Source: Devosia insulae DS-56 (lineage in GTDB: Bacteria; Pseudomonadota; Alphaproteobacteria; Rhizobiales; Devosiaceae). From it: DNA of 36,850 nt. Shown piece after piece: positions 1-9,164 of the stretch. Under the pieces are notes generated by a model. The model was given only the letters and a program-made list of their open reading frames with translations, was not told the origin of the DNA and searched no databases. The first letter of the stretch is position 1. Each line of letters starts with the position of its first letter. The position numbers and the translations under genes are program-made. The DNA lies in contig NZ_LAJE02000123.1 in NCBI RefSeq assembly GCF_000970465.2, forward strand, positions 1 to 36,850, written 5' to 3'.

Positions 1-9
1 TTTTGGTCT

Positions 10-60
10 CCTCCCCCCTTGCGGGGGAGGGACAGGGTGGGGGGTACTCTTCCCGCACCG
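10..60. repeat. Partial intergenic palindromic repeat (family D)
   Basis: A G/C-rich hairpin at 10-30 (CCTCCCCC, loop, GGGGGAGG) is followed by a G-rich stretch. It lies just beyond the 3' end of the minus-strand GST operon, so it may also act in transcript ending, but there is no clear T-tract on that side. It resembles the short dispersed hairpins common between genes in alphaproteobacteria. The window edge may cut it off. Confidence 0.4.
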
Positions 61-84
61 GCCTAGCCGTAGGCTGGTGCTCCC

Positions 85-711
85 TTAAGGCGTCGCGTCG
101 CCCAGATACTTCCGCCCCGCCTCCGTCGCCTTCAACCGCTGATAGTGTTCTGTCACCGCCGGCAGTTCCGGCCGCTCGAACGGGGTTGAGAACCAGCGGT
201 GCGAGGACAGCGCCAGCGCCAGGTCCGCGAGGCTCAGCCGCCCATTGGCGACATAGCCGCCACCCTCGGCGAGCTGCGCTTCCAGCATCCGCATATTCCC
301 CGACCACTTGTCGACCGACTGCGCGATCCGCGCGGGATCGTCAAAGGCCGGGTTCCTGGCGAGGAACGCCGTCACCGCATAGAGCCACGAGGGCAGGAGT
401 TCGGTCGCCTGCCAGGTGAGCCACTGGTCGACCAACGCCCGCTGCCGCGCGTCCTCGGGCCACAGGTCGCTGCCCCACTTCTGCGCCAGATAGCGCATGA
501 TGGCGCTGCTCTCCCACAGGACGAACCCGTCGTCGACGATCACCGGCACCGTAGCATTGGGGTTGAGCGCGAGGAACTCCGGCACCTTGGGGTCGCGATG
601 CGGCATCCCCCAGATCTCGTGCTCGTAATCGATGCCGCAGAGGTCGGCCGTCCACAACACCTTGCGGACATTGCTCGAGGTGACCCGACCGAGGATCCTG
701 AGGCGCGTCAT
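85..711 (-). CDS. Glutathione S-transferase family protein (downstream copy)
   Basis: The 208-residue protein has the normal two-domain GST length. The N-terminal thioredoxin-like half carries the motif SSNVRKVLW (about residues 12-20), where a Ser is the likely glutathione-activating residue. NPNATVPVI supplies the cis-Pro, and ESSAIMRYLA (about 68-77) matches the glutathione gamma-glutamyl binding site. The C-terminal half is the helical domain. A cytosolic glutathione-conjugating or reducing role is likely, but the substrate cannot be read from the sequence. Its start overlaps the stop of the upstream GST gene by 4 bp (ATGA), so the two are probably translationally coupled. The proteins are close paralogues along their whole length, which indicates tandem duplication. 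Confidence 0.9.
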   Translation of the reverse strand: MTRLRILGRVTSSNVRKVLWTADLCGIDYEHEIWGMPHRDPKVPEFLALNPNATVPVIVDDGFVLWESSAIMRYLAQKWGSDLWPEDARQRALVDQWLTWQATELLPSWLYAVTAFLARNPAFDDPARIAQSVDKWSGNMRMLEAQLAEGGGYVANGRLSLADLALALSSHRWFSTPFERPELPAVTEHYQRLKATEAGRKYLGDATP

Positions 712-1334
712 GGCGTATCGGCGCTCATGTATTTCTGCCCTTCCGCCGTCGCCTTCAGCCGCTCGTAGTGCTCCTTCACCGCCGGCAACGCGGGCTTGTC
801 GAACGGGGTCGAGAACCAGCGGTGCGTCGAGACCGCGAGGCCGATATCGGCGATGCTCATCCGGCCATTGGCGGCAAAGCCCCCGCCCGCCACGAGCTGC
901 GCCTCGAGGATCTGCATCCTCGCCGTCCAGTTACGGATCGAATCGGCGATGCGCTGCTCGTCGGTATAGGCCGGGTTCTTGCGCATCAGCGCGTAGACCG
1001 CGTAGCCCCACTGCGCGTTGAGCTCGGCCACCTGCCAGGTCAGCCACTGGTCGACCAGCCCCCGCTCCTTCACCGCCACCGGCCAGAGCCCGCTACGCCG
1101 CGACTCCGACAGGTAGCGCATGATGGCATTGCTCTCCCACAGGACGAACCCGTCATCGATGATGACCGGTACCTGCGCATTGGGGTTGAGCTTGAGGAAT
1201 TCCGGCGCTTTGGGGTCGCGATGCGGCATCCCCCAGATCTCCACCTCGTAGCCGATGCCGATCAGGTCGCAGGTCCACATGACCTTGCGCACATTGATCG
1301 AGGTCACCCGACCCAGGATGCTCAGCGTTCCCAT
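708..1334 (-). CDS. Glutathione S-transferase family protein (upstream copy)
   Basis: This 208-residue protein is a paralogue of its downstream neighbour. It shares GRVTSxNVRKVxWT at the N terminus, EIWGMPHRDPK, NPNAxVPVIxDDGFVLWES and the HRWFSTPF segment near the C terminus. The order is an N-terminal thioredoxin-like glutathione-binding domain followed by an all-helical domain. I chose the ATG at 1334 because GGAG lies 8 nt upstream; the in-frame GTG at 1340 would be only 2 nt from it. It is the first gene of a two-gene minus-strand operon and is divergent from fliF, so the region 1335-1487 serves both directions. The substrate is unknown. Confidence 0.9.
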   Translation of the reverse strand: MGTLSILGRVTSINVRKVMWTCDLIGIGYEVEIWGMPHRDPKAPEFLKLNPNAQVPVIIDDGFVLWESNAIMRYLSESRRSGLWPVAVKERGLVDQWLTWQVAELNAQWGYAVYALMRKNPAYTDEQRIADSIRNWTARMQILEAQLVAGGGFAANGRMSIADIGLAVSTHRWFSTPFDKPALPAVKEHYERLKATAEGQKYMSADTP

Positions 1335-1397
1335 ACTCACGTCTCCTTAACCTCACCCGGCAAAGCTTGCCGCCTTTTTGCATTCTGCAACCGCCGG

Positions 1398-1413
1398 TTA
1401 ATCACTTGTTTAC
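1398..1413 (+). promoter_or_regulatory. CtrA-like binding site upstream of fliF
   Basis: TTAA (1398-1401), seven bases, then TTTAC (1409-1413) differs at one position from the CtrA consensus TTAA-N7-TTAAC. CtrA is known to activate early (class II) flagellar genes in Caulobacter. If the site overlaps a -35 region, transcription would start near 1430-1440, which favours the downstream fliF start at 1488. The assignment rests on motif match and context only. Confidence 0.5.
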
Positions 1414-1487
1414 CATCCACTGGGTAATTTTTGCCTATGGGCTCGGTGCGTTTGCGCGCACCCAAGAATAACAAGGGTACGGTCCGC

Positions 1488-3173
1488 GTGGACGGGTTGC
1501 TGCAGTTCTTCAACCGCCTCGGTTTGGCGCGCGTCGCCGCCATGGCCGTTATCGCCGTGCTGATGCTGGGGTTTTTTGCCTTCCTCATCATGCGCGCCTC
1601 GACGCCGCCGCTGGCGCCGCTTTACTCCGGCCTGTCGTTCGAGGATTCGGCGGCCATCGTCTCCGAACTCCAGACCCAGAACGTCAATTACGAAATCCGC
1701 GGCGAAGGCGACACCATATTGGTGCCGCGCGACCAGATCACCCAGATTCGCATGTCGCTGGCGCAGAACGGCCTGCCCAACAAGGGCCAGGTCGGCTACG
1801 AAATCTTCGACCAGCAGTCGACGCTCGGCGCCACCAGCTTCGTGCAGAACATCAACAACGTCCGGGCGCTCGAAGGCGAGCTCGCCCGCACCATCTCGTC
1901 GCTCGCCCGCATCAAGAGCGCCCGCGTCCATCTCGTCTTGCCCGAGCGCGCCCTGTTCAGCCGCGAGCAGAAGGACCCCACCGCCTCGATCGTCCTGGCG
2001 GTGCGCGGTCAACTCTCGGCCGGCGAAATCCGCGCCATCCAGCACCTCGCGGCATCCGCCATCGAGGGCCTGACGCCGGCCCGCGTCTCGGTGGTCGACG
2101 ATACCGGGCGCCTGCTCGCTTCCGGCGCCGGCAACGGCCCCGAGGACGTCATCGCCGGCGAGACCGAGGAGCGCACCCTCAATGTCGAGAATCGCCTGCG
2201 CAGCCGCGTCGAGGACCTGCTCGCCAACATTGTCGGCTCCGGCCGGGCCCGGGTGCAGGTTTCGGCCGAACTCGATCTCAACCGGCTGAGCAAGACCTCC
2301 GAGACGTTCGACCCGAACGGCCAGGTGATCCGCTCCACCCAGACCCGCGACCTCGCCAACTCCGCCCAGAACGGTGACAGCGGCCAGGTCAGCGTCTCGA
2401 ACGAACTGCCCGGCGCCTCGGCCAATTCGGGCAGCGGCACCTCGACCATGGAGCAGGGCTCGACCACCGAAGAGACCACCAATTTCGAGATCTCCAAGGT
2501 CACCGAAACCGCGCTCACCGAAGCCGGCGGCATCAAGCGGCTGTCGATCGCCGTGGTGGTCGATGGCACCTATGTCGCCGACGCCACCGGCAACTCGGTC
2601 TATACCCCGCGCGCCCAGGCCGAGATCGACCAGATCACCGCACTGGTGAAATCCGCAGTCGGCTTCTCCGATACTCGCGGCGACCAGGTGCAGGTCGCCA
2701 ACCTGCAGTTTGCCGATCGGCCGGAACTGGCCGCCGCCGGCACCAGCGAGCCGGGCCTGCTCGACTTCACCCGCGACGACCTGATGAACGGCGCCGAGAT
2801 GGCGGTGACCCTGCTGATCGCCCTGGCGCTGGTGTTCTTCGTGATCCGCCCGCTGCTGAAGCGCGTGCTGGCCCCCGAGGGCAAGACCCTGGCCCTACCC
2901 GCCAGCGCCGAGCTTGGCGGCGGCCCGGCTCACCACGGCCCGGGCGATTTCGGCTCCAACGCCATGGTTTCCTCGCTCCCCAACCTCAATGGCGGCAACT
3001 ACGTCGAGGAAGACGAGCAGCCGCGTAAGGCCCGCGTTCCGGCCTGGATGAACAGCGCCAGGGCGATGGGCGAAACCCAGGCCAATACCCTGAAGACGGT
3101 CGGCGAGCTGGTCGACGAAAACCCCAAGCAGGCCGCGCTGATCGTGCGCGACTGGCTGGCGAGCGCCACGTGA
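1488..3173 (+). CDS. fliF: Flagellar MS-ring protein FliF
   Basis: FliF forms the MS ring in the inner membrane on which the switch and export apparatus are built. The chosen start gives 561 residues, normal for the family. A short cytoplasmic N terminus is followed by a membrane segment (AAMAVIAVLMLGFFAFLIM), then the periplasmic YscJ/FliF ring domains (about residues 35-230) and a Ser/Gly/Glu-rich linker. A second membrane segment (MAVTLLIALALVFFVI, about residues 440-460) leads to a cytoplasmic tail ending in DENPKQAALIVRDWL, the FliG-binding motif. The frame is open from a TTG at 1431 and an ATG at 1437. I prefer the GTG at 1488 because AAGGG lies 10 nt upstream and a CtrA-like box sits at 1398. 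This start is uncertain. It is the first gene of the flagellar operon. Confidence 0.95.
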   Translation: MDGLLQFFNRLGLARVAAMAVIAVLMLGFFAFLIMRASTPPLAPLYSGLSFEDSAAIVSELQTQNVNYEIRGEGDTILVPRDQITQIRMSLAQNGLPNKGQVGYEIFDQQSTLGATSFVQNINNVRALEGELARTISSLARIKSARVHLVLPERALFSREQKDPTASIVLAVRGQLSAGEIRAIQHLAASAIEGLTPARVSVVDDTGRLLASGAGNGPEDVIAGETEERTLNVENRLRSRVEDLLANIVGSGRARVQVSAELDLNRLSKTSETFDPNGQVIRSTQTRDLANSAQNGDSGQVSVSNELPGASANSGSGTSTMEQGSTTEETTNFEISKVTETALTEAGGIKRLSIAVVVDGTYVADATGNSVYTPRAQAEIDQITALVKSAVGFSDTRGDQVQVANLQFADRPELAAAGTSEPGLLDFTRDDLMNGAEMAVTLLIALALVFFVIRPLLKRVLAPEGKTLALPASAELGGGPAHHGPGDFGSNAMVSSLPNLNGGNYVEEDEQPRKARVPAWMNSARAMGETQANTLKTVGELVDENPKQAALIVRDWLASAT

Positions 3174-3184
3174 GGAACAACTAG

Positions 3185-4261
3185 ATGGCCGCCGCCGCCG
3201 CACTCGACCAGACCACCGACCAGGTACTGAGCAAGCAACTGGTCGTCGGCGCCAATGCCAGCCAGCGCGCCCTCCTCGGCGACGAGAAGGCGGCCGTGCT
3301 GCTGTTGGCGCTCGGCCCGGATTTCGGCAAGCCGATCCTCGAAGAACTCGACGAGATGGAAATCCGCCAGCTGTCGCGCGCCATGGTGAAGCTCGGGCCG
3401 ATCACCCCGGATATGCTCGATTCGCTGCTCATCGAGTTCGTTACCCGCGTCTCGTCCAACGGCACCATCGCCGGCAACTCCGACACTACTGAGCGGCTGC
3501 TGCTGAGCTTTTTGCCGCAGGATCGCGTCGACTCGATCATGGAAGAAATCCGCGGCCCCGCCGGCCGCAACATGTGGGAAAAGCTGTCGAACGTTCAGGA
3601 GGACATCCTCGCCAGCTACCTCAAGAACGAGTACCCGCAGACCATCGCCGTGGTGCTCAGTAAGATTGCTACCGACCACTCCGGCAAGGTGCTCGCCTCC
3701 CTGCCCGAGGAGCTGGCGATGGAAGTGGTGCAGCGCATGCTGGCGCTCGATCCGGTGCAGAAGGAGATCCTCGAAAAGATCGAGACCACGCTGCGCACCG
3801 AGTTCATGTCGACCCTCAGCCACACCAAGCGCCGCGACAGCCACGAGCAGATGGCCGAGATCTTCAACTCGTTCGATCGCCAGACCGAAGCGCGCTTCAT
3901 CACTACGCTGGAGGAACGCGACCGCGACGGCGCCGACCGCATCAAGGCGCTGATGTTCACCTTCGAGGATCTGGCCCGGCTGGAAGCTTCGGCCATCCAG
4001 ACCCTGGTGCAGAAGATGGACAAGAAGGAGCTCGGCCTGGCGCTGAAGGGCGCCAACGACACGGTGAAAGAGGTGTTCTTCGCCAACATGTCGGCCCGCG
4101 CCGGCAAGATGCTGAAGGACGACATGGAGGCCATGGGTCCCGTGCGCTTGAAGGATGTCGACGAGGCGCAGGGCCGCATGGTCGCCACCGCCAAGGACCT
4201 CGCCGCCAAGGGCGAGATCATCATCACCAAGGGCAAGGCCGATGAGGAGATGATCGGCTGA
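3185..4261 (+). CDS. fliG: Flagellar motor switch protein FliG
   Basis: FliG is the C-ring protein that couples stator ion flow to torque and binds the FliF tail. The 358 residues are typical. The N-terminal domain contains [21 protein letters not shown], the middle domain contains ENEYPQT-type [16 protein letters not shown] (about residues 140-155), and the C-terminal domain contains [21 protein letters not shown] and [13 protein letters not shown], with the charged helix that faces the stator. AGGA lies about 8 nt upstream of the ATG, and the gap to fliF is 11 nt. The stop overlaps the fliH start by one base, so the two are tightly coupled. Confidence 0.96.
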   Translation: MAAAAALDQTTDQVLSKQLVVGANASQRALLGDEKAAVLLLALGPDFGKPILEELDEMEIRQLSRAMVKLGPITPDMLDSLLIEFVTRVSSNGTIAGNSDTTERLLLSFLPQDRVDSIMEEIRGPAGRNMWEKLSNVQEDILASYLKNEYPQTIAVVLSKIATDHSGKVLASLPEELAMEVVQRMLALDPVQKEILEKIETTLRTEFMSTLSHTKRRDSHEQMAEIFNSFDRQTEARFITTLEERDRDGADRIKALMFTFEDLARLEASAIQTLVQKMDKKELGLALKGANDTVKEVFFANMSARAGKMLKDDMEAMGPVRLKDVDEAQGRMVATAKDLAAKGEIIITKGKADEEMIG

Positions 4262-4902
4262 TGAGCGCCGCGCCCGCCAAATTCACCTTCGACCTCGACC
4301 TCGGCCGCCGCCAGGAGCGCAACTCGCTGGTTACCGAGACCGCCATGGCGAGCCTGCTCGAGGAAGCTCGCCGCGAGGGCCGCGAGGCCGGCCTCGCCGA
4401 AGGCGAGCGCACCGCCGTCGCCAAAGCCGCCAAGGCCGAAGCCGCTGCCGCCGAAAGCCTTGCCATGCGGGTTGCCGCCATGGCGGCCAGCATGGACGAT
4501 GCGCGCAAGCAATCGATCGCCGAAGGCGTCGAGCTGTCGCTGTCGATTGCGCGCAAACTCGCCGGCGGCCTCATTGCCCGCGAGCCGACGGTCGAAATCG
4601 AACAACTGGTGGCCGAGTGCATGGCAACGCTCGATGGCGTGCCGCACCTGGTCATCCGCTGTGACCCGGCGCTGGCCGAAGCCGTGCGCGACATCGCCAC
4701 GGGCAAGATGACCACCTCGGGCTTCACCGGCCGGCTGGTCGTCCTCGGTGACCCCGACATCGCCATCGGCGATGCCCGCATCGAGTGGGCCGATGGCGGC
4801 GTGGTCCGCGATATCCGGAAGCTCAGCGCCGAGATCGACGCCCGCATCAGCCAGTATTTTGCCGCACGCGGCATCCGACTTAACGAGGAGACCGAGCAAT
4901 GA
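4261..4902 (+). CDS. fliH: Flagellar export regulator FliH (FlbE-like)
   Basis: FliH binds the export ATPase FliI and anchors it to the C ring through FliN. The 213-residue protein begins with a short leader (KFTFDLDLG) and continues as an Ala/Glu/Arg-rich helical region (about residues 28-90) of the kind that forms the elongated FliH stalk. A more conserved C-terminal domain follows, with the FliH/YscL-like stretch GGVVRDIRKLSAEIDARI near the end. Overall similarity in this family is low, so the call leans on position: fliF-fliG-[this]-fliN-flbD is the Caulobacter order, in which this gene was called flbE. It overlaps fliG by 1 bp and fliN by 4 bp. Confidence 0.85.
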   Translation: MSAAPAKFTFDLDLGRRQERNSLVTETAMASLLEEARREGREAGLAEGERTAVAKAAKAEAAAAESLAMRVAAMAASMDDARKQSIAEGVELSLSIARKLAGGLIAREPTVEIEQLVAECMATLDGVPHLVIRCDPALAEAVRDIATGKMTTSGFTGRLVVLGDPDIAIGDARIEWADGGVVRDIRKLSAEIDARISQYFAARGIRLNEETEQ

Positions 4903-5222
4903 GCACCGGCGATACCGGGGTCACCTTCGAGGAAATGGCCGCTCCCGGCCGCGAGGGCTACACCCCGCCCGGCGAGAAGACCGCCGCCGACCTCGAGGCC
5001 GTATTCGACGTTCCTGTCCGCATCTCGGTGGTGCTCGGCCGCGCCAAGGTGCCGGTGGCAAGCCTGCTCAAGATGGATGTCGGCAGCGTGGTCGAACTCG
5101 ACCGCCAGGTCGGCGAAGCCGTCGAGATCTACGTCAATGACCGCCTCGTCGCCCGCGGCGAAATCGTCCTCGTCGAGAACCGTCTCGGCGTCACCATGAC
5201 CGAAATCATCAAGGCAGCGTGA
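4899..5222 (+). CDS. fliN: Flagellar motor switch protein FliN
   Basis: FliN is a small C-ring protein and docks FliH-FliI at the switch. The 107 residues are at the short end for the family and consist of a variable leader followed by one SpoA domain (about residues 30-105). The signature is clear: VFDVPVRISVVLGRAKVPVASLLKMDVGS, then ELDRQVGEAVEIYVNDRLVARGEIVLVENRLGVTMTEII (split here for reading). The start overlaps the fliH stop as ATGA. A palindromic repeat follows before flbD, breaking the otherwise overlapping gene chain. Confidence 0.95.
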   Translation: MSTGDTGVTFEEMAAPGREGYTPPGEKTAADLEAVFDVPVRISVVLGRAKVPVASLLKMDVGSVVELDRQVGEAVEIYVNDRLVARGEIVLVENRLGVTMTEIIKAA

Positions 5223-5258
5223 TGGTGATGCTCCTTCAGTCCATGCCCACCCACCGCC

Positions 5259-5353
5259 GTCATTCCCGCGAAGGCGGGAACCTAGTGCCGAGCCCACCGC
5301 AGACGCGGTACGTGCGGCACCATCGCCTGGGTTCCCGCCTTCGCGGGAATGAC
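5259..5353. repeat. Palindromic repeat family A, copy 1
   Basis: Two 24-bp arms, GTCATTCCCGCGAAGG... (5259-5282) and its exact reverse complement (5330-5353), flank a 47-bp centre. Each arm is itself a small hairpin (CCCGC-GAAG-GCGGG). Related copies lie at 12207-12289, 12383-12408 (one arm) and 30061-30143. The right arm supplies an in-frame ATG at 5349 upstream of flbD, which should not be mistaken for the gene start. Confidence 0.85.
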
Positions 5354-5393
5354 ATCGCGGCCTTGGCCTCTCTCTCTCTGCGGCAGGAATAAC

Positions 5394-6764
<1,371 letters not shown>

Positions 6765-6780
6765 GGGGCCAACTGCTGGC

Positions 6781-6982
6781 AGACGGCCCCCTCCCATCCT
6801 CCCCCATGAAGGGGGAGGTGCCGCATCGAGCGTTTGGCACCATCGAGCCACGGGCCCAACTCTTCACCTCCCACTTCATGGGGGACTTCGAGCCGTCCCG
6901 TAGGGAAAATCGCTCCAGTGGAGCGATTTTAGGCGAGAAGGCCATGAGAGCTACGCTCGAATGGCGAGGGAGGGGGCCGTCT
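6781..6982. repeat. Structured palindromic repeat family C, copy 1
   Basis: This 202-bp element is shared with 32505-32708. The ends are perfect 15-bp inverted repeats (6781-6795 with 6968-6982). Inside are a 20-bp stem with one mismatch (6801-6820 with 6865-6884), a 7-bp stem TTCGAGC/GCTCGAA (6887-6893 with 6955-6961), and an 11-bp hairpin with loop AGT (6906-6930). Differences from copy 2 preserve pairing at three places. It fills the flbD-flhA gap, so it would be transcribed in the flagellar mRNA if there is no internal promoter. Confidence 0.9.
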
Positions 6983-7013
6983 CTATCAGTAGTCCTCTTG
7001 TCGGAGCCCACCC

Positions 7014-9143
7014 GTGGCTGATCTCTCCGCCCCCGGCCCATCCGGCCTGAAGCTTCCGACCTTCTCGATCCAGGGGCTGTGGAAGTCGTTCGGCACGTCC
7101 GATATCGGGCTCGCCATCGGCATCATGGGGATCATCGTCGTCCTCATCGTGCCGCTGCCGCCGCTGCTGCTCGACCTGCTGCTGGCCATCTCGATCGTCT
7201 TTTCAGTGCTGATCCTGATGACGGCACTGTTCATCCAGACGCCGCTCGAGTTCTCGGCCTTTCCCACGGTACTGCTGATCGCCGCCATGTTGCGGTTGGC
7301 GCTGAACCTCGCCACCACCCGCCTGATCCTCTCCGAGGGCCATAACGGCACCGATGCGGCCGGTCACGTCATCGAGGCGTTCGGCAACTTCGTCATGCGC
7401 GGCAACTTCGTCATCGGCGTCGTCGTCTTTGCCATCCTGATCATCGTCAACTTCATCGTCATCACCAAGGGCTCGGGCCGCATCGCCGAAGTCGCAGCGC
7501 GCTTCAACCTCGACGCCATGCCGGGCAAGCAGATGGCCATCGACGCCGACCTCTCGGCCGGCCTGATCGATGAGGCCACCGCGCGCAAACGCCGCGAAAA
7601 CCTCGAGGCGGAGAGCGCATTTTTCGGCAACATGGATGGTGCGTCGAAGTTCGTGCGCGGCGACGCCATCGCGGGCCTCCTCATCACCTTCATCAACATC
7701 ATCGCCGGCCTGATCATCGGCATGCTGCAGGAAGGCCTGACCTTCGCCGAAGCCGGCCATAACTATACCCTGCTCACCGTCGGCGACGGCCTCGTCAGCC
7801 AGATCCCGGCGCTGATCGTCTCGACCGCGGCGGGCCTCCTGGTCTCGAAAGCCGGCGTCACCGGCTCGGCCGACAAGGCGCTGGTCGCCCAGTTCACCGG
7901 CTACCCCAAGGCGCTCGGCATGTCGGCCGCCGTCATCGGCGCGCTGGCGCTGCTGCCGGGCATGCCGATCATCCCGTTCCTGGCGCTCGCCGCCGGCTGC
8001 GGCTGGCTCGCCTTCAAGTCGGGCAGGAAGAAAACCGCAACCGCCGATCGCGCCATCGTCGAGGCGGCCATGGAGCATGCCCAGGCCAACCCGGTCGCCA
8101 CGGAAGCGCCGATCTCCGACAGTCTCAGGATCGACGAGCTGAAGCTCGAGCTCGGGTACGGCCTGCTGTCACTGGTCAAGGAAGACGATACCGGCACCGA
8201 TCGGCTCACCGAGCAGATCAAGGCGCTGCGCCGGCAGCTCGCCACCGAGCTCGGCTTCATCATGCCGCCGGTTCGCATCCTCGACAACATGCAGCTCGAG
8301 CCCAACGACTATAAGGTCAAGATCAAGGAGGTCGATGCCGGCCGCGGCCAGATCTTCGCGCACCAGCTGATGGTGATGGATCCGATGGGCCGGGAGATCA
8401 ACCTGCCCGGCGTCCATACCACCGAGCCGACCTTCGGCCTGCCTGCCACCTGGATCGAGCCGGCGCTGCGTGACGAAGCGGAGCTGCGCGGCTACTCGAT
8501 CATCGACCCCTCGACCGTCATCTCGACGCACCTGACCGAGGTGCTGAAGGCCAACGTCTCGGACCTCCTGAGCTACGCCAACGTACAGTCGCTGCTTGCC
8601 GGGTTGTCGAAGGACCAGCAGAAGCTGGTCGAGGACATCGTCCCCAGCCAGATCTCGGTCTCGGGCGTGCAGCGCGTGCTGCAGACCCTGCTGATCGAGC
8701 GCATCTCGATCCGCGACCTGCCCACCATTCTCGAAGGCATCGCGGAGATCGCCGGCCCTGGCCGCACCGCCCAGACCATCGCCGAGCACGTGCGTTCGCG
8801 CCTCGCCCGTCAGCTCTGCGCCGCCAATCTGGGGCCGGACGGCAACCTGCCGCTGCTCACCCTGTCGCCGCAGTGGGAACGGGATTTCGCCGAGGCGCTG
8901 GTCGGTGACGGCAATGACCGCCACCTCGCCATGGCCCCGTCGCGCCTGCAGCAGTTCATCGTCGGCATCCAGCAGGGTTTTGAGAACGCCGCCCAGATGG
9001 GCGAAATCCCCGTCCTCATCACCAGCCCCGGCATCCGCCCACACGTCCGCGCCATCATCGAACGCTTCCGCCCGCAAACCGTGGTGATGAGCCAGAACGA
9101 AGTGCACCCGCGCGTCCGGCTGAAGACCATCGGGAGTGTTTGA
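7014..9143 (+). CDS. flhA: Flagellar export gate protein FlhA
   Basis: FlhA is the large membrane component of the flagellar type III export gate and receives substrate-chaperone complexes through its cytoplasmic domain. The 709 residues match the family. The N-terminal half has about eight membrane helices. The conserved FHIPEP-family cytoplasmic loop (about residues 140-220) includes GSGRIAEVAARFNLDAMPGK and the charged ARKRRENLEAESAFFGNMDGASKFV. From about residue 350 the soluble domain starts (LELGYGLLSLV). I take the GTG at 7014 as start because GGAG lies 7 nt upstream and the family's short cytoplasmic leader follows. It is the last gene in this flagellar block and is convergent with the next gene. 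Confidence 0.96.
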   Translation: MADLSAPGPSGLKLPTFSIQGLWKSFGTSDIGLAIGIMGIIVVLIVPLPPLLLDLLLAISIVFSVLILMTALFIQTPLEFSAFPTVLLIAAMLRLALNLATTRLILSEGHNGTDAAGHVIEAFGNFVMRGNFVIGVVVFAILIIVNFIVITKGSGRIAEVAARFNLDAMPGKQMAIDADLSAGLIDEATARKRRENLEAESAFFGNMDGASKFVRGDAIAGLLITFINIIAGLIIGMLQEGLTFAEAGHNYTLLTVGDGLVSQIPALIVSTAAGLLVSKAGVTGSADKALVAQFTGYPKALGMSAAVIGALALLPGMPIIPFLALAAGCGWLAFKSGRKKTATADRAIVEAAMEHAQANPVATEAPISDSLRIDELKLELGYGLLSLVKEDDTGTDRLTEQIKALRRQLATELGFIMPPVRILDNMQLEPNDYKVKIKEVDAGRGQIFAHQLMVMDPMGREINLPGVHTTEPTFGLPATWIEPALRDEAELRGYSIIDPSTVISTHLTEVLKANVSDLLSYANVQSLLAGLSKDQQKLVEDIVPSQISVSGVQRVLQTLLIERISIRDLPTILEGIAEIAGPGRTAQTIAEHVRSRLARQLCAANLGPDGNLPLLTLSPQWERDFAEALVGDGNDRHLAMAPSRLQQFIVGIQQGFENAAQMGEIPVLITSPGIRPHVRAIIERFRPQTVVMSQNEVHPRVRLKTIGSV

Positions 9144-9164
9144 CGGTGGGCCCCACACTCGGTG

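Noticed and set aside
5349-5393. Upstream extension of flbD starting at ATG 5349
   Set aside because: The first codons come from the right arm of the repeat, and the ATG at 5394 has its own ribosome binding site and the family's N terminus.
6836-6852. TGGCAC resembling the -24 element of a sigma-54 promoter ahead of flhA
   Set aside because: The -12 element (TTGC) is absent at the required distance, and the sequence belongs to the repeat and recurs at 32570.
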